A model generated the notes under the pieces. That model did not search any database, was not told the DNA's origin, and worked only from the letters and a program-made list of their open reading frames with translations. From Levilactobacillus angrenensis (GTDB taxonomy: Bacteria > Bacillota > Bacilli > Lactobacillales > Lactobacillaceae), in the NCBI RefSeq assembly GCF_003946085.1, contig NZ_RHOB01000022.1:1-38652 (forward strand): a stretch of DNA of 38,652 nt, in the 5' to 3' direction. Position 1 is the stretch's first letter; the number at the start of each line of letters is the position of its first letter. Shown here one piece after another: positions 16,529 through 23,344 of this stretch. The translations under genes were made by a program, and so were the position numbers.

Positions 16529-17299
16529 ATGGTTGAAATTTATTGGGAAGGTTTGACACCTGAACTTCAAGCACGCGTCACCCGTGAAAATAAGATTGAC
16601 CTGACACAGTTACGGCCGAGTGATGTGACGCGGGTTGCTCACGACCATCCGCTAGAAGTCGATTGGTCCACGATTCTGTTCATCAAGAATTTTCGCACGG
16701 AGAATCAGGAAACAGACACCGTCATTTGGACGGCCAGTGAGGGTTTCTACCGCACGCAGGCGTCCCCCAACGAATTGCTGACAGAGCTCAGCAATGTCAG
16801 TGCCATCAGTTGGCGGGACATGAAGACTGAGTTGGGTTATCTGAAGTTGAGTGGGCCCATTCCCTTTGTGATTGGGCCGACCATGTTGGTCTCCACGGAA
16901 CGACCGCTACGGGGAAACAACGTCAGCTGGGTTGGCGGTCAGGCGGTCCGGACGGTCAGATCTGCCGGGACCGGTCGCGTTCAGGTGGTGCTGACCAATG
17001 GGGTAGTGGCAATTTTTCACGACACGGCCACGCGGTTACGCAAAAAGCTGGATGAAGTGCAGACGCTACAAAACTTTGAGCAACAGCGTCGGCACCTGGC
17101 GGATAGCCAAAACGACCTGGTCTATGGCCGGACTTTCGATCAGACCTTACTGGCCTATCCGGTTTACCGCGACCAGCAACTCTTATGGGCGGCGTTCAAG
17201 AAGACCGGCTATCAGATGGGCTTGAATGATATCGCGCAGTTGCTACGAGAAATTTCTGTCTGTGACCCGCGTTCGTGGCATTTGACCGACGAACGCTGA
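16529..17299 (+). CDS. ComK-like protein (putative competence transcription factor family)
   Basis: This 256-residue protein resembles ComK in its middle: TVIWTASEGFYRTQASPNELL, then KLSGPIPFVIGPTMLVSTERP, then NVSWVGGQAV and VQVVLTNGVVAIF. These line up with the ComK segments around PPIMVDPSNQIFLFPTLSS, CGWISHVHV and VTFSNGKTMEL. It is longer than B. subtilis ComK (192 residues), with about 60 extra N-terminal residues. ComK proteins activate DNA-uptake genes. The ribosome binding site is weak (CTCGGTGA) and no clear promoter is seen, which suits a tightly controlled gene. The family call rests on motif spacing recalled from memory, so it is moderate. Confidence 0.5.
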   Translation: MVEIYWEGLTPELQARVTRENKIDLTQLRPSDVTRVAHDHPLEVDWSTILFIKNFRTENQETDTVIWTASEGFYRTQASPNELLTELSNVSAISWRDMKTELGYLKLSGPIPFVIGPTMLVSTERPLRGNNVSWVGGQAVRTVRSAGTGRVQVVLTNGVVAIFHDTATRLRKKLDEVQTLQNFEQQRRHLADSQNDLVYGRTFDQTLLAYPVYRDQQLLWAAFKKTGYQMGLNDIAQLLREISVCDPRSWHLTDER

Positions 17300-17541
17300 A
17301 ACAACTGTTATGACGGGGAGTGACAGGGGTTAATGACAACTAAATACAATCAAATTTATAATGAATTTTAGCTAAGATGTGATTTGTTTATAATATAGTC
17401 AGTCATTTATGCTAGTATAGTTAGAAGAGATGCGTTAGGGGTCAACCTTTTTGGCCACTAACGAATTATTTCGAACGAGGACTATGTTAGGGCTTGCCAG
17501 TGGAGCATAAGCCGCTGGCAGTCACGAGGAGGAAGAGAGTC
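17300..17541. other. Regulatory region of the MarR gene
   Basis: TATAAT at 17389-17394 is the clearest -10; TATAGT at 17416-17421 is a second candidate. A leader hairpin CGTTAG/CTAACG (17433-17463) lies between promoter and gene. MarR proteins often control themselves, but I see no clean palindrome to call as the operator. Confidence 0.4.
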
Positions 17542-17922
17542 ATGATTGAAGCGCACAAATTAGCTGAGGACGTTCAGCGAATTCACCAGTTGAACTCGCT
17601 GTTACGACCGTTCATTAAACGACCAAGTAGCGGGGATGCCCTCACGTTTGAACAATATCGGATTTTGCACGAATTGGTAACAGAAAAGGTCAGCACCAGT
17701 GAGTTATCCCGCCGGCTAAACGTTGGCCAGTCCATGGTGTCGATTCAGATTAGCCGCTTGTTAAACGGCGGTTACATTCAAGATGAAACATTGCCGACTG
17801 ATCGGCGGTATCACGTGTTCCAAGTTACGGCGCGGGGCCGGAAGATTGAGGAGCACGTGAATGAATCCTTGGCAGCTGAATTGCCTGTCTTGATGCAACA
17901 GTTGGCTGAGATTTTAAAGTGA
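17542..17922 (+). CDS. MarR-family transcriptional regulator
   Basis: This 126-residue winged-helix regulator shows LTFEQYRILHELV, then STSELSRRLNVGQSMVSIQI (recognition helix), then GYIQDETLPTDRRYHVFQVT (wing with DRR) and a C-terminal dimerisation helix. Family members bind palindromes and release on ligand or oxidation. No sensing Cys is present. The start at 17542 is chosen because AGGAGG at 17527-17532 is 9 nt upstream; the TTG at 17494 would add 16 basic residues without support. It forms a single-gene unit with its own terminator, so the target is not indicated by context. Confidence 0.85.
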   Translation: MIEAHKLAEDVQRIHQLNSLLRPFIKRPSSGDALTFEQYRILHELVTEKVSTSELSRRLNVGQSMVSIQISRLLNGGYIQDETLPTDRRYHVFQVTARGRKIEEHVNESLAAELPVLMQQLAEILK

Positions 17923-17927
17923 TGACC

Positions 17928-17963
17928 AAAGGAATGGGTGTGATTAGCGGCCCATTCCTTTTT
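17928..17963 (+). terminator. Rho-independent terminator after the MarR gene
   Basis: AAAGGAATGGG pairs perfectly with CCCATTCCTTT and is followed by further T residues. Confidence 0.9.
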
Positions 17964-17983
17964 GCGCGCTCGAAAATAGCTTG

Positions 17984-18063
17984 CCCCATCAGTTGGTCAG
18001 CCATTGACTGATTGGTGGGTTAAAACGAAAAGACTTGGCGAACCGCCGCCACCATGGTATCCT
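17984..18063 (+). repeat. Hairpin-promoter repeat element, copy 2
   Basis: ATCAGT/ACTGAT forms a hairpin, then TTAAAACGAAAAG, then TTGGCG (18035-18040), a 17-bp spacer and TATCCT (18058-18063). The arrangement matches 12160-12222, while the hairpin arms differ yet still pair. A transcript from here would run antisense into the convergent DUF2187-like gene. Confidence 0.45.
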
Positions 18064-18076
18064 ATGCCAACCTAAC

Positions 18077-18107
18077 AAAAAAAGACTGGGAAATGACGCC
18101 CAGTCTT
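18077..18107 (-). terminator. Terminator of the DUF2187-like gene
   Basis: On the minus strand AAGACTGGG and CCCAGTCTT form a perfect stem with an 8-nt loop, followed by seven T residues. Confidence 0.92.
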
Positions 18108-18115
18108 CGTCGATA

Positions 18116-18373
18116 CTATTCAGCTGCTTCTAATTCTTCAGCCGGTTCCTTGAGCGGCTTGCCCGCTGCGTCGACCAGTTGTAATTCGCTCAGTCGAATC
18201 ACGACCAGGTCGCCGAAAGAATCGATTTTGTCCGTTTCCTTCTTGGAGAGTTGGTTAGGTTCAACCTTCACCAGTGCAGAATGTTCGTAGATCTTGGTGA
18301 TCGTCCCGTAGAAAGCGTCGGAGAAAAGTTCCGTTTTTTCACAAAATACGCGATTTTCTTCATGTAAAGCCAT
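18116..18373 (-). CDS. DUF2187/YkvS-like small protein (85 aa)
   Basis: This 85-residue protein has one small beta-barrel-like unit: ENRVFCEKTELFSDAFYGTI, then TKIYEHSALVKV. That matches the pattern of DUF2187 (YkvS-like) proteins, which resemble KOW/SH3-like folds. An acidic tail (EPAEELEAAE) follows. Function in the family is unknown. It is a single-gene unit ended by a strong terminator. The start is ATG at 18373, preceded on the minus strand by a GGGGGACGACGCC stretch, a weak ribosome binding site. Confidence 0.65.
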   Translation of the reverse strand: MALHEENRVFCEKTELFSDAFYGTITKIYEHSALVKVEPNQLSKKETDKIDSFGDLVVIRLSELQLVDAAGKPLKEPAEELEAAE

Positions 18374-18506
18374 TGGCGTCGTCCCCCATAAAAGTAATTT
18401 ATAACAGAGTAAGGGTTGGATGACTAAAAGTCAAGAACTTTCCGACAAAACGGCCGGATTTGCGCAAATACTGGGGAAAACCCTTAGGTAACGACTGACT
18501 AATTTA

Positions 18507-19088
18507 CTAACCGCGGCGCAGTTGATCGATTTTAGATTGGGTCGCGAAGTTTTGGAGTAATTCACTTTGTTTGGCGACTTGAGCAGAGAAATCCGTCAAA
18601 AAGTTCAGTTCTAGTTCACTCAAGGGCCGCTGTTGTTGGGCCGCCGCCAGCAGGTCGTCGATGGCTTGGCTCACGTGTTGATTGGTTGCGACCACCTGCG
18701 CAAATGCAGGCGTGCCAGCCAGTCCTGGCGCCGGTTGGCTGAACCGCGGTGTCGCTGGGGCAACCGTCACCGCCGCACTCGAAGTGGGGGCAGCCGGTGC
18801 GGGTTCGGTAGCGGCCTCGTCGGCATCGAAATAATAATAAACTTCCCGTGGCTTCACGGCGGCTTTCTTGATACGTTCGTCCACGGACGGTGCGGCCGAA
18901 ATGGCGCCCATCACAACGGAAGACTTGTAGCCCAAATCGCCCAACATCTGCCGCAACTTGACGGCCCGAATGCCGCGTAATCCGGGGAACTTTTCCGCCG
19001 AGATCACCTCTGCTTGCTGGTCGTCTTGCAACCACGCAATGATTTGCTGCCGAATCTTAGCAGCTTGACTGTTTTTTTTATTTGCCAT
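18507..19088 (-). CDS. Hypothetical protein with Ala/Pro-rich linker (193 aa)
   Basis: This 193-residue cytoplasmic protein is not assigned to a family. Residues 1-60 are basic and helical with a possible winged-helix look (RQQIIAWLQDD; VKLRQMLGDLGYKSSVVMGA). Residues 80-125 are an Ala/Pro/Ser linker. Residues 130-190 form a predicted coiled helix (HVSQAIDDLLAAAQQQRPLS). The domain-linker-helix layout suits a DNA- or RNA-associated accessory protein, but that is a guess. The ATG follows GGAGGCACTGAA, an acceptable ribosome binding site. It lies upstream of the DUF2187-like gene with a 133-nt gap. Confidence 0.6.
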   Translation of the reverse strand: MANKKNSQAAKIRQQIIAWLQDDQQAEVISAEKFPGLRGIRAVKLRQMLGDLGYKSSVVMGAISAAPSVDERIKKAAVKPREVYYYFDADEAATEPAPAAPTSSAAVTVAPATPRFSQPAPGLAGTPAFAQVVATNQHVSQAIDDLLAAAQQQRPLSELELNFLTDFSAQVAKQSELLQNFATQSKIDQLRRG

Positions 19089-19283
19089 TTCAGTGCCTCC
19101 GTATGTCTCTGATTGGCCGCAACCAACAATGATTAAACGACGCTGTTACTAATCATTGAAGCATTTTACCCCCTGACTAGCAAGGGATTGGCGGAAATTG
19201 GTGGAAAATAATGCCCCGTTTCCCTTGCAGTAGGGGCTCTCGTCAGGTTATTTCGTCGGAAACTAATCTTTTCAAGGTAAGTA

Positions 19284-19542
19284 TGGTACAATCAAGATAC
19301 ATAGAGGAATTATCTGGTGATACCAAACTGGACGTGGTTTGGCCAGGCTAACATCACTGTGCGCATGGCGGTTGATCATTGGTTTAAGGACCGTGATTGT
19401 CGAAATAAGTCGCGGCGGGTTTCCAAAATCTTTGATTGAGCGAATGACGATATCGAAGGAGGGGACGCGGTGGCGGCTCTTCCTTTTTGTTTTCCATCCT
19501 TGCGGCAGCTGAAGTTCTAATCAATATAGGAGTGAACACATT
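19284..19542 (+). promoter_or_regulatory. Promoter and long leader of the 88-residue protein gene
   Basis: TGGTACAAT (19284-19292) is an extended -10. The leader of about 240 nt holds a CCAAAC/GTTTGG hairpin near 19325-19342, a 24-codon ATG frame from 19365 and a GC-rich stretch running into TTCCTTTTTG near 19487, which could be an attenuator. Bases 19089-19283 show nothing I can name. Confidence 0.4.
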
Positions 19543-19809
19543 TTGCATATCTTTAGAGATGAAAACGGAATTCGGCTAGTGGTTTCTCACCAGCTTGGCG
19601 TTTACGCCGTTCGTTTCGCTGACTACGCCCCTGAACAAGAATTCGTGAACTATGAATTAAAGCGCGATCGGCATGGCCGTTATCATCTGACCATTAAGAA
19701 CACGAACTTAACTGAATTAGACCAAGCAGTTTTTAAAAAAGAACTGGTCTTCGGCGACCTCGGCGACAGCTTGACCCCTATTAAGGGCGTCACGTTGATG
19801 TTGATCTAA
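19543..19809 (+). CDS. Hypothetical protein (88 aa)
   Basis: This 88-residue soluble protein is beta-rich (IRLVVSHQLGVYAVRFADYA; YHLTIKNTNL; GVTLMLI), with no TM segment or signal. The TTG start is supported by ATAGGAG about 9 nt upstream and by a good terminator after the stop, so it is likely a real gene on its own transcript. No family is recognised. Confidence 0.6.
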   Translation: MHIFRDENGIRLVVSHQLGVYAVRFADYAPEQEFVNYELKRDRHGRYHLTIKNTNLTELDQAVFKKELVFGDLGDSLTPIKGVTLMLI

Positions 19810-19839
19810 GCGACTGGAGAAAATTAGCGTAAACAGCAG

Positions 19840-19869
19840 GACTATGGCATTGGGCCATGGTCTTTTTTT
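19840..19869 (+). terminator. Rho-independent terminator
   Basis: GACTATGGC pairs with GCCATGGTC (one T-G wobble) and is followed by seven T residues. Confidence 0.9.
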
Positions 19870-19886
19870 GTCGTTTTCACATTGTG

Positions 19887-20207
19887 GCTGACCGCCTTAC
19901 CGTTACGCGAAAGTCTAGGCTGGAACGCTGGGGGAGAACGCCCTGAGCCTGAGGACCTGTCTCAGGGCTTGTTTTTAGCCGAAACCCACGTCTCAAAATC
20001 ACCAATTTAGTAGCAAAAGCCGCTACTAAATTCCCCGGCTGATCCTAGATTTCGCTTCACTCACGGCTATGGTCGTCCGTCTTGGTGAAGGGAGGATTAT
20101 CTGGTAACCATCGACCAGTTATTAGACAACATAATGTTAGTTTTGATTAAGCTTAACTGATTTTAGCTTTGGTGCCGCTATTGCAGCGTAACGGTAAGGC
20201 AATCAGC
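19887..20207. mobile_element. MITE-like element, copy A (321 bp)
   Basis: The ends are 22-bp inverted repeats with 20 matches: GCTGACCGCCTTACCGTTACGC at the left and its near complement at the right (20186-20207). It has no ORF. Inside are two perfect hairpins, GCCCTGAG/CTCAGGGC (19940-19968) and AATTTAGTAGC/GCTACTAAATT (20004-20032). No target duplication is evident. Related sequence lies inverted at 28590-28936 and shorter at 34526-34718. Confidence 0.7.
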
Positions 20208-20258
20208 ACGGACCTTGATGAGTAGAACAATAAACTTCAGACCCTTTGACTTGCTAAG

Positions 20259-20284
20259 TGTAACTGTGAGTATTACAGTATAAT
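20259..20284 (+). promoter_or_regulatory. Operator-like repeat and -10 of the oxidoreductase gene
   Basis: TGTAA (20259-20263) and TTACA (20273-20277) form an inverted repeat with a 9-bp spacer, directly followed by TATAAT (20279-20284). There is no good -35. The placement suits a MarR/HxlR-type regulator of a stress oxidoreductase. Confidence 0.5.
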
Positions 20285-20314
20285 CGTAAACAAAAATGAA
20301 AAGGGGTTCTTCAG

Positions 20315-20959
20315 ATGACGAATGTATTAGTTTTAGGTGCGAACGGAAAGATTGCCAAGCTGGCCACGACCCAATTGCTGGCTGATCCCAACAACCACCT
20401 GACCTTATTTCTCCGTAACAGTCAGCGCTTAGCGGCTGCGGCGGGCGACCGGGTCAAGGTAGTTGATGGTGACGCGGCCCAGGAAGCCGATTTGACCGCT
20501 GCCATGGCCGGTAGCGACGTTGTATACGCCAATTTAGCCGGTAGCAACATCGAAGACGAGGCCAAGGCTGTCGTCGCCGCGATGCACGCCAGTGGTGTCA
20601 AGCGGCTGATTTGGATTTCCACGCTGGGCATTTACGATGAAGTGCCAGGAGCCTTTGGCAAATGGAATCACCAGATGCTAGATGGCGGTTATCTTCAGAC
20701 TTACGCCGCTGCGGCCAAGGTCATCGAGGACTCTGACCTGGATTACACCATCGTGCGGCCCGCTTGGCTCTCCAACAAAGACGAGGTGGCCTACGAGACG
20801 ACCCAGAAGGGCGAACCGTTCAAGGGGACCGAGGTTTCTCGCAAGAGTATCGCGGCGCTGGTTGCCAAATTAGTGGCTGACCCAACGCAGGCGATTCACG
20901 AATCCTTGGGCGTTAACAAGCCCAACACGGACGGCGACAAACCAGAGTGGGTCAAGTAG
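20315..20959 (+). CDS. NAD(P)-binding SDR/NmrA-like oxidoreductase
   Basis: This 214-residue Rossmann protein belongs to the atypical SDR / NAD(P)H-binding group. VLVLGANGKIAKLATTQL carries the GxxGxxA nucleotide loop at residues 8-14. DVVYANLAGSN, KRLIWISTLGIYDE and YTIVRPAWLSN follow in family order. The usual Tyr-xxx-Lys pair is not obvious, as in many NmrA-like members that sense or use NAD(P)H rather than reduce a defined substrate. AAAAGGGG lies about 9 nt before the ATG. It is a single-gene unit with an inverted repeat in its promoter. Confidence 0.85.
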   Translation: MTNVLVLGANGKIAKLATTQLLADPNNHLTLFLRNSQRLAAAAGDRVKVVDGDAAQEADLTAAMAGSDVVYANLAGSNIEDEAKAVVAAMHASGVKRLIWISTLGIYDEVPGAFGKWNHQMLDGGYLQTYAAAAKVIEDSDLDYTIVRPAWLSNKDEVAYETTQKGEPFKGTEVSRKSIAALVAKLVADPTQAIHESLGVNKPNTDGDKPEWVK

Positions 20960-21207
20960 GACTAGGCTTTATGCAGCGACCGAATAAAATTGCGATTCAA
21001 AAAAGGTGCAATCCATGGCGATTCGCGGTATAACTAAAGTGTGCGTTGAGAAGAGCTCCGCACGACCGAGAATCACTTATTAATTTGGAATCAATTTGCT
21101 AAGCTCATTCTGTGAAACTTTTCCTCCAAACAAGAACCCATGGATTTTGCCGGGAATTGATTCATACGTTGCGGAAATACTGTTGACTGCGGTCAACGGT
21201 ATTTTTT
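20960..21207 (+). terminator. Trailer of the oxidoreductase transcript ending in a terminator
   Basis: A hairpin ATTGC/GCAAT lies just after 20990. A strong terminator stands at 21175-21207: AAATACTGTTGAC and GTCAACGGTATTT pair with one wobble around TGCG, followed by T residues. No ORF is present; the 200-nt trailer may be a separate small RNA. Confidence 0.75.
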
Positions 21208-21251
21208 TAACCAGTTTTGTGCGAAAATGAACAAAAAATAGTGTGTTTTTG

Positions 21252-21283
21252 TTGCAAACGCTTACAGCCTATGATACTATGAT
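21252..21283 (+). promoter_or_regulatory. CcpA cre site overlapping a promoter
   Basis: TTGCAAACGCTTACA (21252-21266) fits the cre consensus WTGNAANCGNWNNCW at every position. It covers TTGCAA, a possible -35, with TACTAT 16 bp downstream as -10 (or TATGAT at 21278). Such a position predicts carbon catabolite repression of the RNA that follows. Confidence 0.65.
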
Positions 21284-21287
21284 GATG

Positions 21288-21858
21288 CGGAAAGGAATTA
21301 AGAGTTGTGATGTTCCAGATGCTTTAAGTACCGTGTTTCAAGAAACCGATTTCCGTTTTGACGTGAGACAGGTTTTAAGAAGTAGCTCCGAGATACTGAA
21401 AGATAGATGACAACTCCGGTAAACCTTCTAACGAACTCTGGCAGATCCAGGTTTTAGTTTCACAGAAGTTCCACTGAAAATTGAATAGTGTCTAAGACTT
21501 AATGCTTGTTAGTTAAGCGTAGATGTTTAAAGACTTGTAAACAGTTCCAGGTAGTAGCTAGAGCTCGGATGTTACGATAGCAAGGGTCATGCAAGGATTT
21601 TAAGAAGAATCGTTAAAGCGTGTCTTGTGTTAGTAATGAGGGAATTAAGTTCCACTGGTAAGACGTTGAAACGGTAGCCAGAAACTAATCCAAAAATTGA
21701 TTTGATTGGCTGCGGCCGCTCGACGAGAATTTTAGTTATGAGGCGATTAAGAATTACAATGATTACGAAACGGAAATTTAGTAGTGATCACAACCTCCTT
21801 TCCGAGAGTTAGCGGACTTCAAGTGATTGATTAACACCCAACTTGAAGCCCGTTTTTT
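21288..21858 (+). ncRNA. Large structured non-coding RNA candidate (about 570 nt)
   Basis: No ORF of 60 codons or more is seen on either strand here. The ends pair over about 500 nt: CGGAAAGGA (21288-21296) with TCCTTTCCG (21796-21804), and GTTGTGAT (21304-21311) with ATCACAAC (21787-21794), 17 bp in total. Internal hairpins include CTTAA/TTAAG (21498-21517) and TGTTTA/TAAACA (21524-21543). AAGTTCCACTG and TTTTAAGAAG each occur twice. A terminator closes the unit: CTTCAAGT/ACTTGAAG (21817-21848) plus six T residues. The size and closed ends recall the large ornate RNAs ROOL and GOLLD of Lactobacillales, but I cannot confirm membership from sequence alone. Confidence 0.7.
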
Positions 21859-22127
21859 ATGCTCAGAAAGGCAGGAAGTTCGGGTACCTCAGATTTTACG
21901 GTTTTAGTTATACTGGTATCACTTCGCAACATAGGAGTGCCCTCGACATACAGGCGAGCGGCCTAGCTTCTTTTTGTTCTTTGAAAACTAGGGAAAGTGT
22001 TAAAGGTAAATCCTTTTAGCAAAAATCACCGGTCGTTCGGCTAGCCCCCGAATAGACCGGTTCCCGCCACTGGTTAAGTGTCATAATGTTCGGAAATAGG
22101 CTTTATACGATTTTCTTAAATCGACCA
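21859..22127 (+). other. Gene-free region with one strong hairpin
   Basis: ACCGGTC (22028-22034) pairs with GACCGGT (22055-22061), with TTCGG/CCGAA stacked inside. No T run follows. Possible -10 elements (TTATACTGG near 21907) suggest another short transcript. No ORF is seen. Confidence 0.4.
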
Positions 22128-22156
22128 TTTACAGGGCGCTTGGGAAAAGGTATATT
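22128..22156 (+). promoter_or_regulatory. Promoter of the phosphopentomutase-like gene
   Basis: TTTACA (22128-22133), a 17-bp spacer and TATATT (22151-22156), about 60 nt before the start codon. Confidence 0.7.
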
Positions 22157-22218
22157 ATTACTAGACCGAAAAAATCCTGGGAGAGACTTTGACCAAGGAT
22201 TGACCTAAGGAGTGAGAA

Positions 22219-23046
22219 ATGGTGGCCTTTCATCGCATTTTTGTGATTGATTTTGCTGGCTTGGGACTGGGGGAAGCCCCGGACGCAAACCGCTTTCAAT
22301 CGGTCGGCGCTGATACGCTAGGCCATGTTGCGGTTAGTTGGACGGGTAAACTAAACCTCCCAACATTACAACGGTTAGGACTCGGAAACATTCGGGTTGA
22401 CCACCCCCTCGCTGGGATTGCCCCCGTTGATCATCCGGTTGGCTTCTTTGGCCGCTTGCACGTGCAAGCCCAAGGCAACCGCCGGGCAACGGGCCTCCGC
22501 GAGATGTGGGACTATCAAGGCGCCAACAGCACGCAGACCGTCTTTGCGACGTTGCCGGCTGCTGGGTACACCGTGACCTTGGCCGGACCATTTCAAAGCT
22601 ACCTCCAAACGCAAAGCGTGGCGCAACGCCATCAAGTTGGCAGTAACCAAGATGCGTTTCGGGTGCTCTTTGAACAGTTGAACCAAAAGGCGTCAGGGCT
22701 CACCTACGCGATGTTACCGGACTTCCGGTTCGCTGGTGAGCAACAAGACAATCAAGCCTTTGGCGAGGCGCTGGTGGCCGCTGACAAGTATTTGGCTCAA
22801 TTCCAACATGACTTGGAGGCCAACGACTTGTTGCTGATCACGGCGACACACGCCGATGATCCGGCTAGCGACGTCACCCCGACGCGCGAATATTTGCCGC
22901 TGTTGGCCTATTCACCGTCGCGGCCCAGCGTTCACGCGCTCGGCATTCGGCGGACGCTGGCAGATGTCGGCGCCACTGTCTTAGAGAATTTCGGTTTGGC
23001 GAGTCACACCGCCGGACATAGTTTTTTAAATGAAATCACGCAATAA
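22219..23046 (+). CDS. Shortened phosphopentomutase-like protein, probably not catalytic
   Basis: This 275-residue protein aligns with both ends of DeoB (about 390 residues): FVIDFAGLGLGEAPDAN with Asp11 at the start, and TREYLPLLAYSP, LGIRRTLADVGATVLENFG and AGHSFL at the end. The cap domain is mostly missing. Key positions are changed. The family TADHGNDP becomes TATHADDP (metal Asp to Thr210, His211 kept), the TDHTREY His becomes Pro, GHRRD becomes GEQQD, and the GKDTTTGHWE loop carrying the nucleophile becomes RRATGLREMW. It is therefore likely a pseudoenzyme or has another substrate. AAGGAG precedes the ATG. It lies upstream of nucleoside transport genes, so a role in purine nucleoside use, perhaps sensing, is plausible. 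Confidence 0.75.
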   Translation: MVAFHRIFVIDFAGLGLGEAPDANRFQSVGADTLGHVAVSWTGKLNLPTLQRLGLGNIRVDHPLAGIAPVDHPVGFFGRLHVQAQGNRRATGLREMWDYQGANSTQTVFATLPAAGYTVTLAGPFQSYLQTQSVAQRHQVGSNQDAFRVLFEQLNQKASGLTYAMLPDFRFAGEQQDNQAFGEALVAADKYLAQFQHDLEANDLLLITATHADDPASDVTPTREYLPLLAYSPSRPSVHALGIRRTLADVGATVLENFGLASHTAGHSFLNEITQ

Positions 23047-23102
23047 ATATTTAAATCGAACGAACCTTGAAGGGAGGTGAGAAGGTACCAAGACCTGCTG
23101 CA

Positions 23103-23308
23103 CAACAGTTGGGTTGCAAAGGTCAGTTAGACATCACTTGTATCAGATATTATTCACCGTTAATTTCACCATTTAATGGTCTCTAACTGAAATCCAACTG
23201 TTGCGACGGGGTTATCGTTCGTTCGTAACAGAAGTTATGCGTTTTATGATGCGTTACATAATTTCTGCAGCCACATCGTGTCAACTTTTGTATGGCAAAC
23301 GTCCATAC
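23103..23308 (+). ncRNA. Structured leader upstream of the nucleoside transporter gene
   Basis: CAACAGTTGG (23103-23112) pairs perfectly with CCAACTGTTG (23194-23203). Inside it TCAGTTAGA (23123-23131) pairs with TCTAACTGA (23182-23190), capped by ACCATT/AATGGT (23168-23180). Two more hairpins follow: CAGAAGTTATG/CATAATTTCTG (23229-23267) and GTATGG/CCATAC (23290-23308), the last ending about 17 nt before the ribosome binding site. This is too regular for chance and suggests a regulatory RNA. It does not match the purine riboswitch core I know. Confidence 0.55.
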
Positions 23309-23344
23309 ATCAAAGAATAATATCGGAAAGAGGTATTTTGACCA

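Noticed and set aside
21288-21858. T-box or purine riboswitch as an explanation for the non-coding region
   Set aside because: It is far longer than either class, ends in its own terminator and is not directly before a gene.
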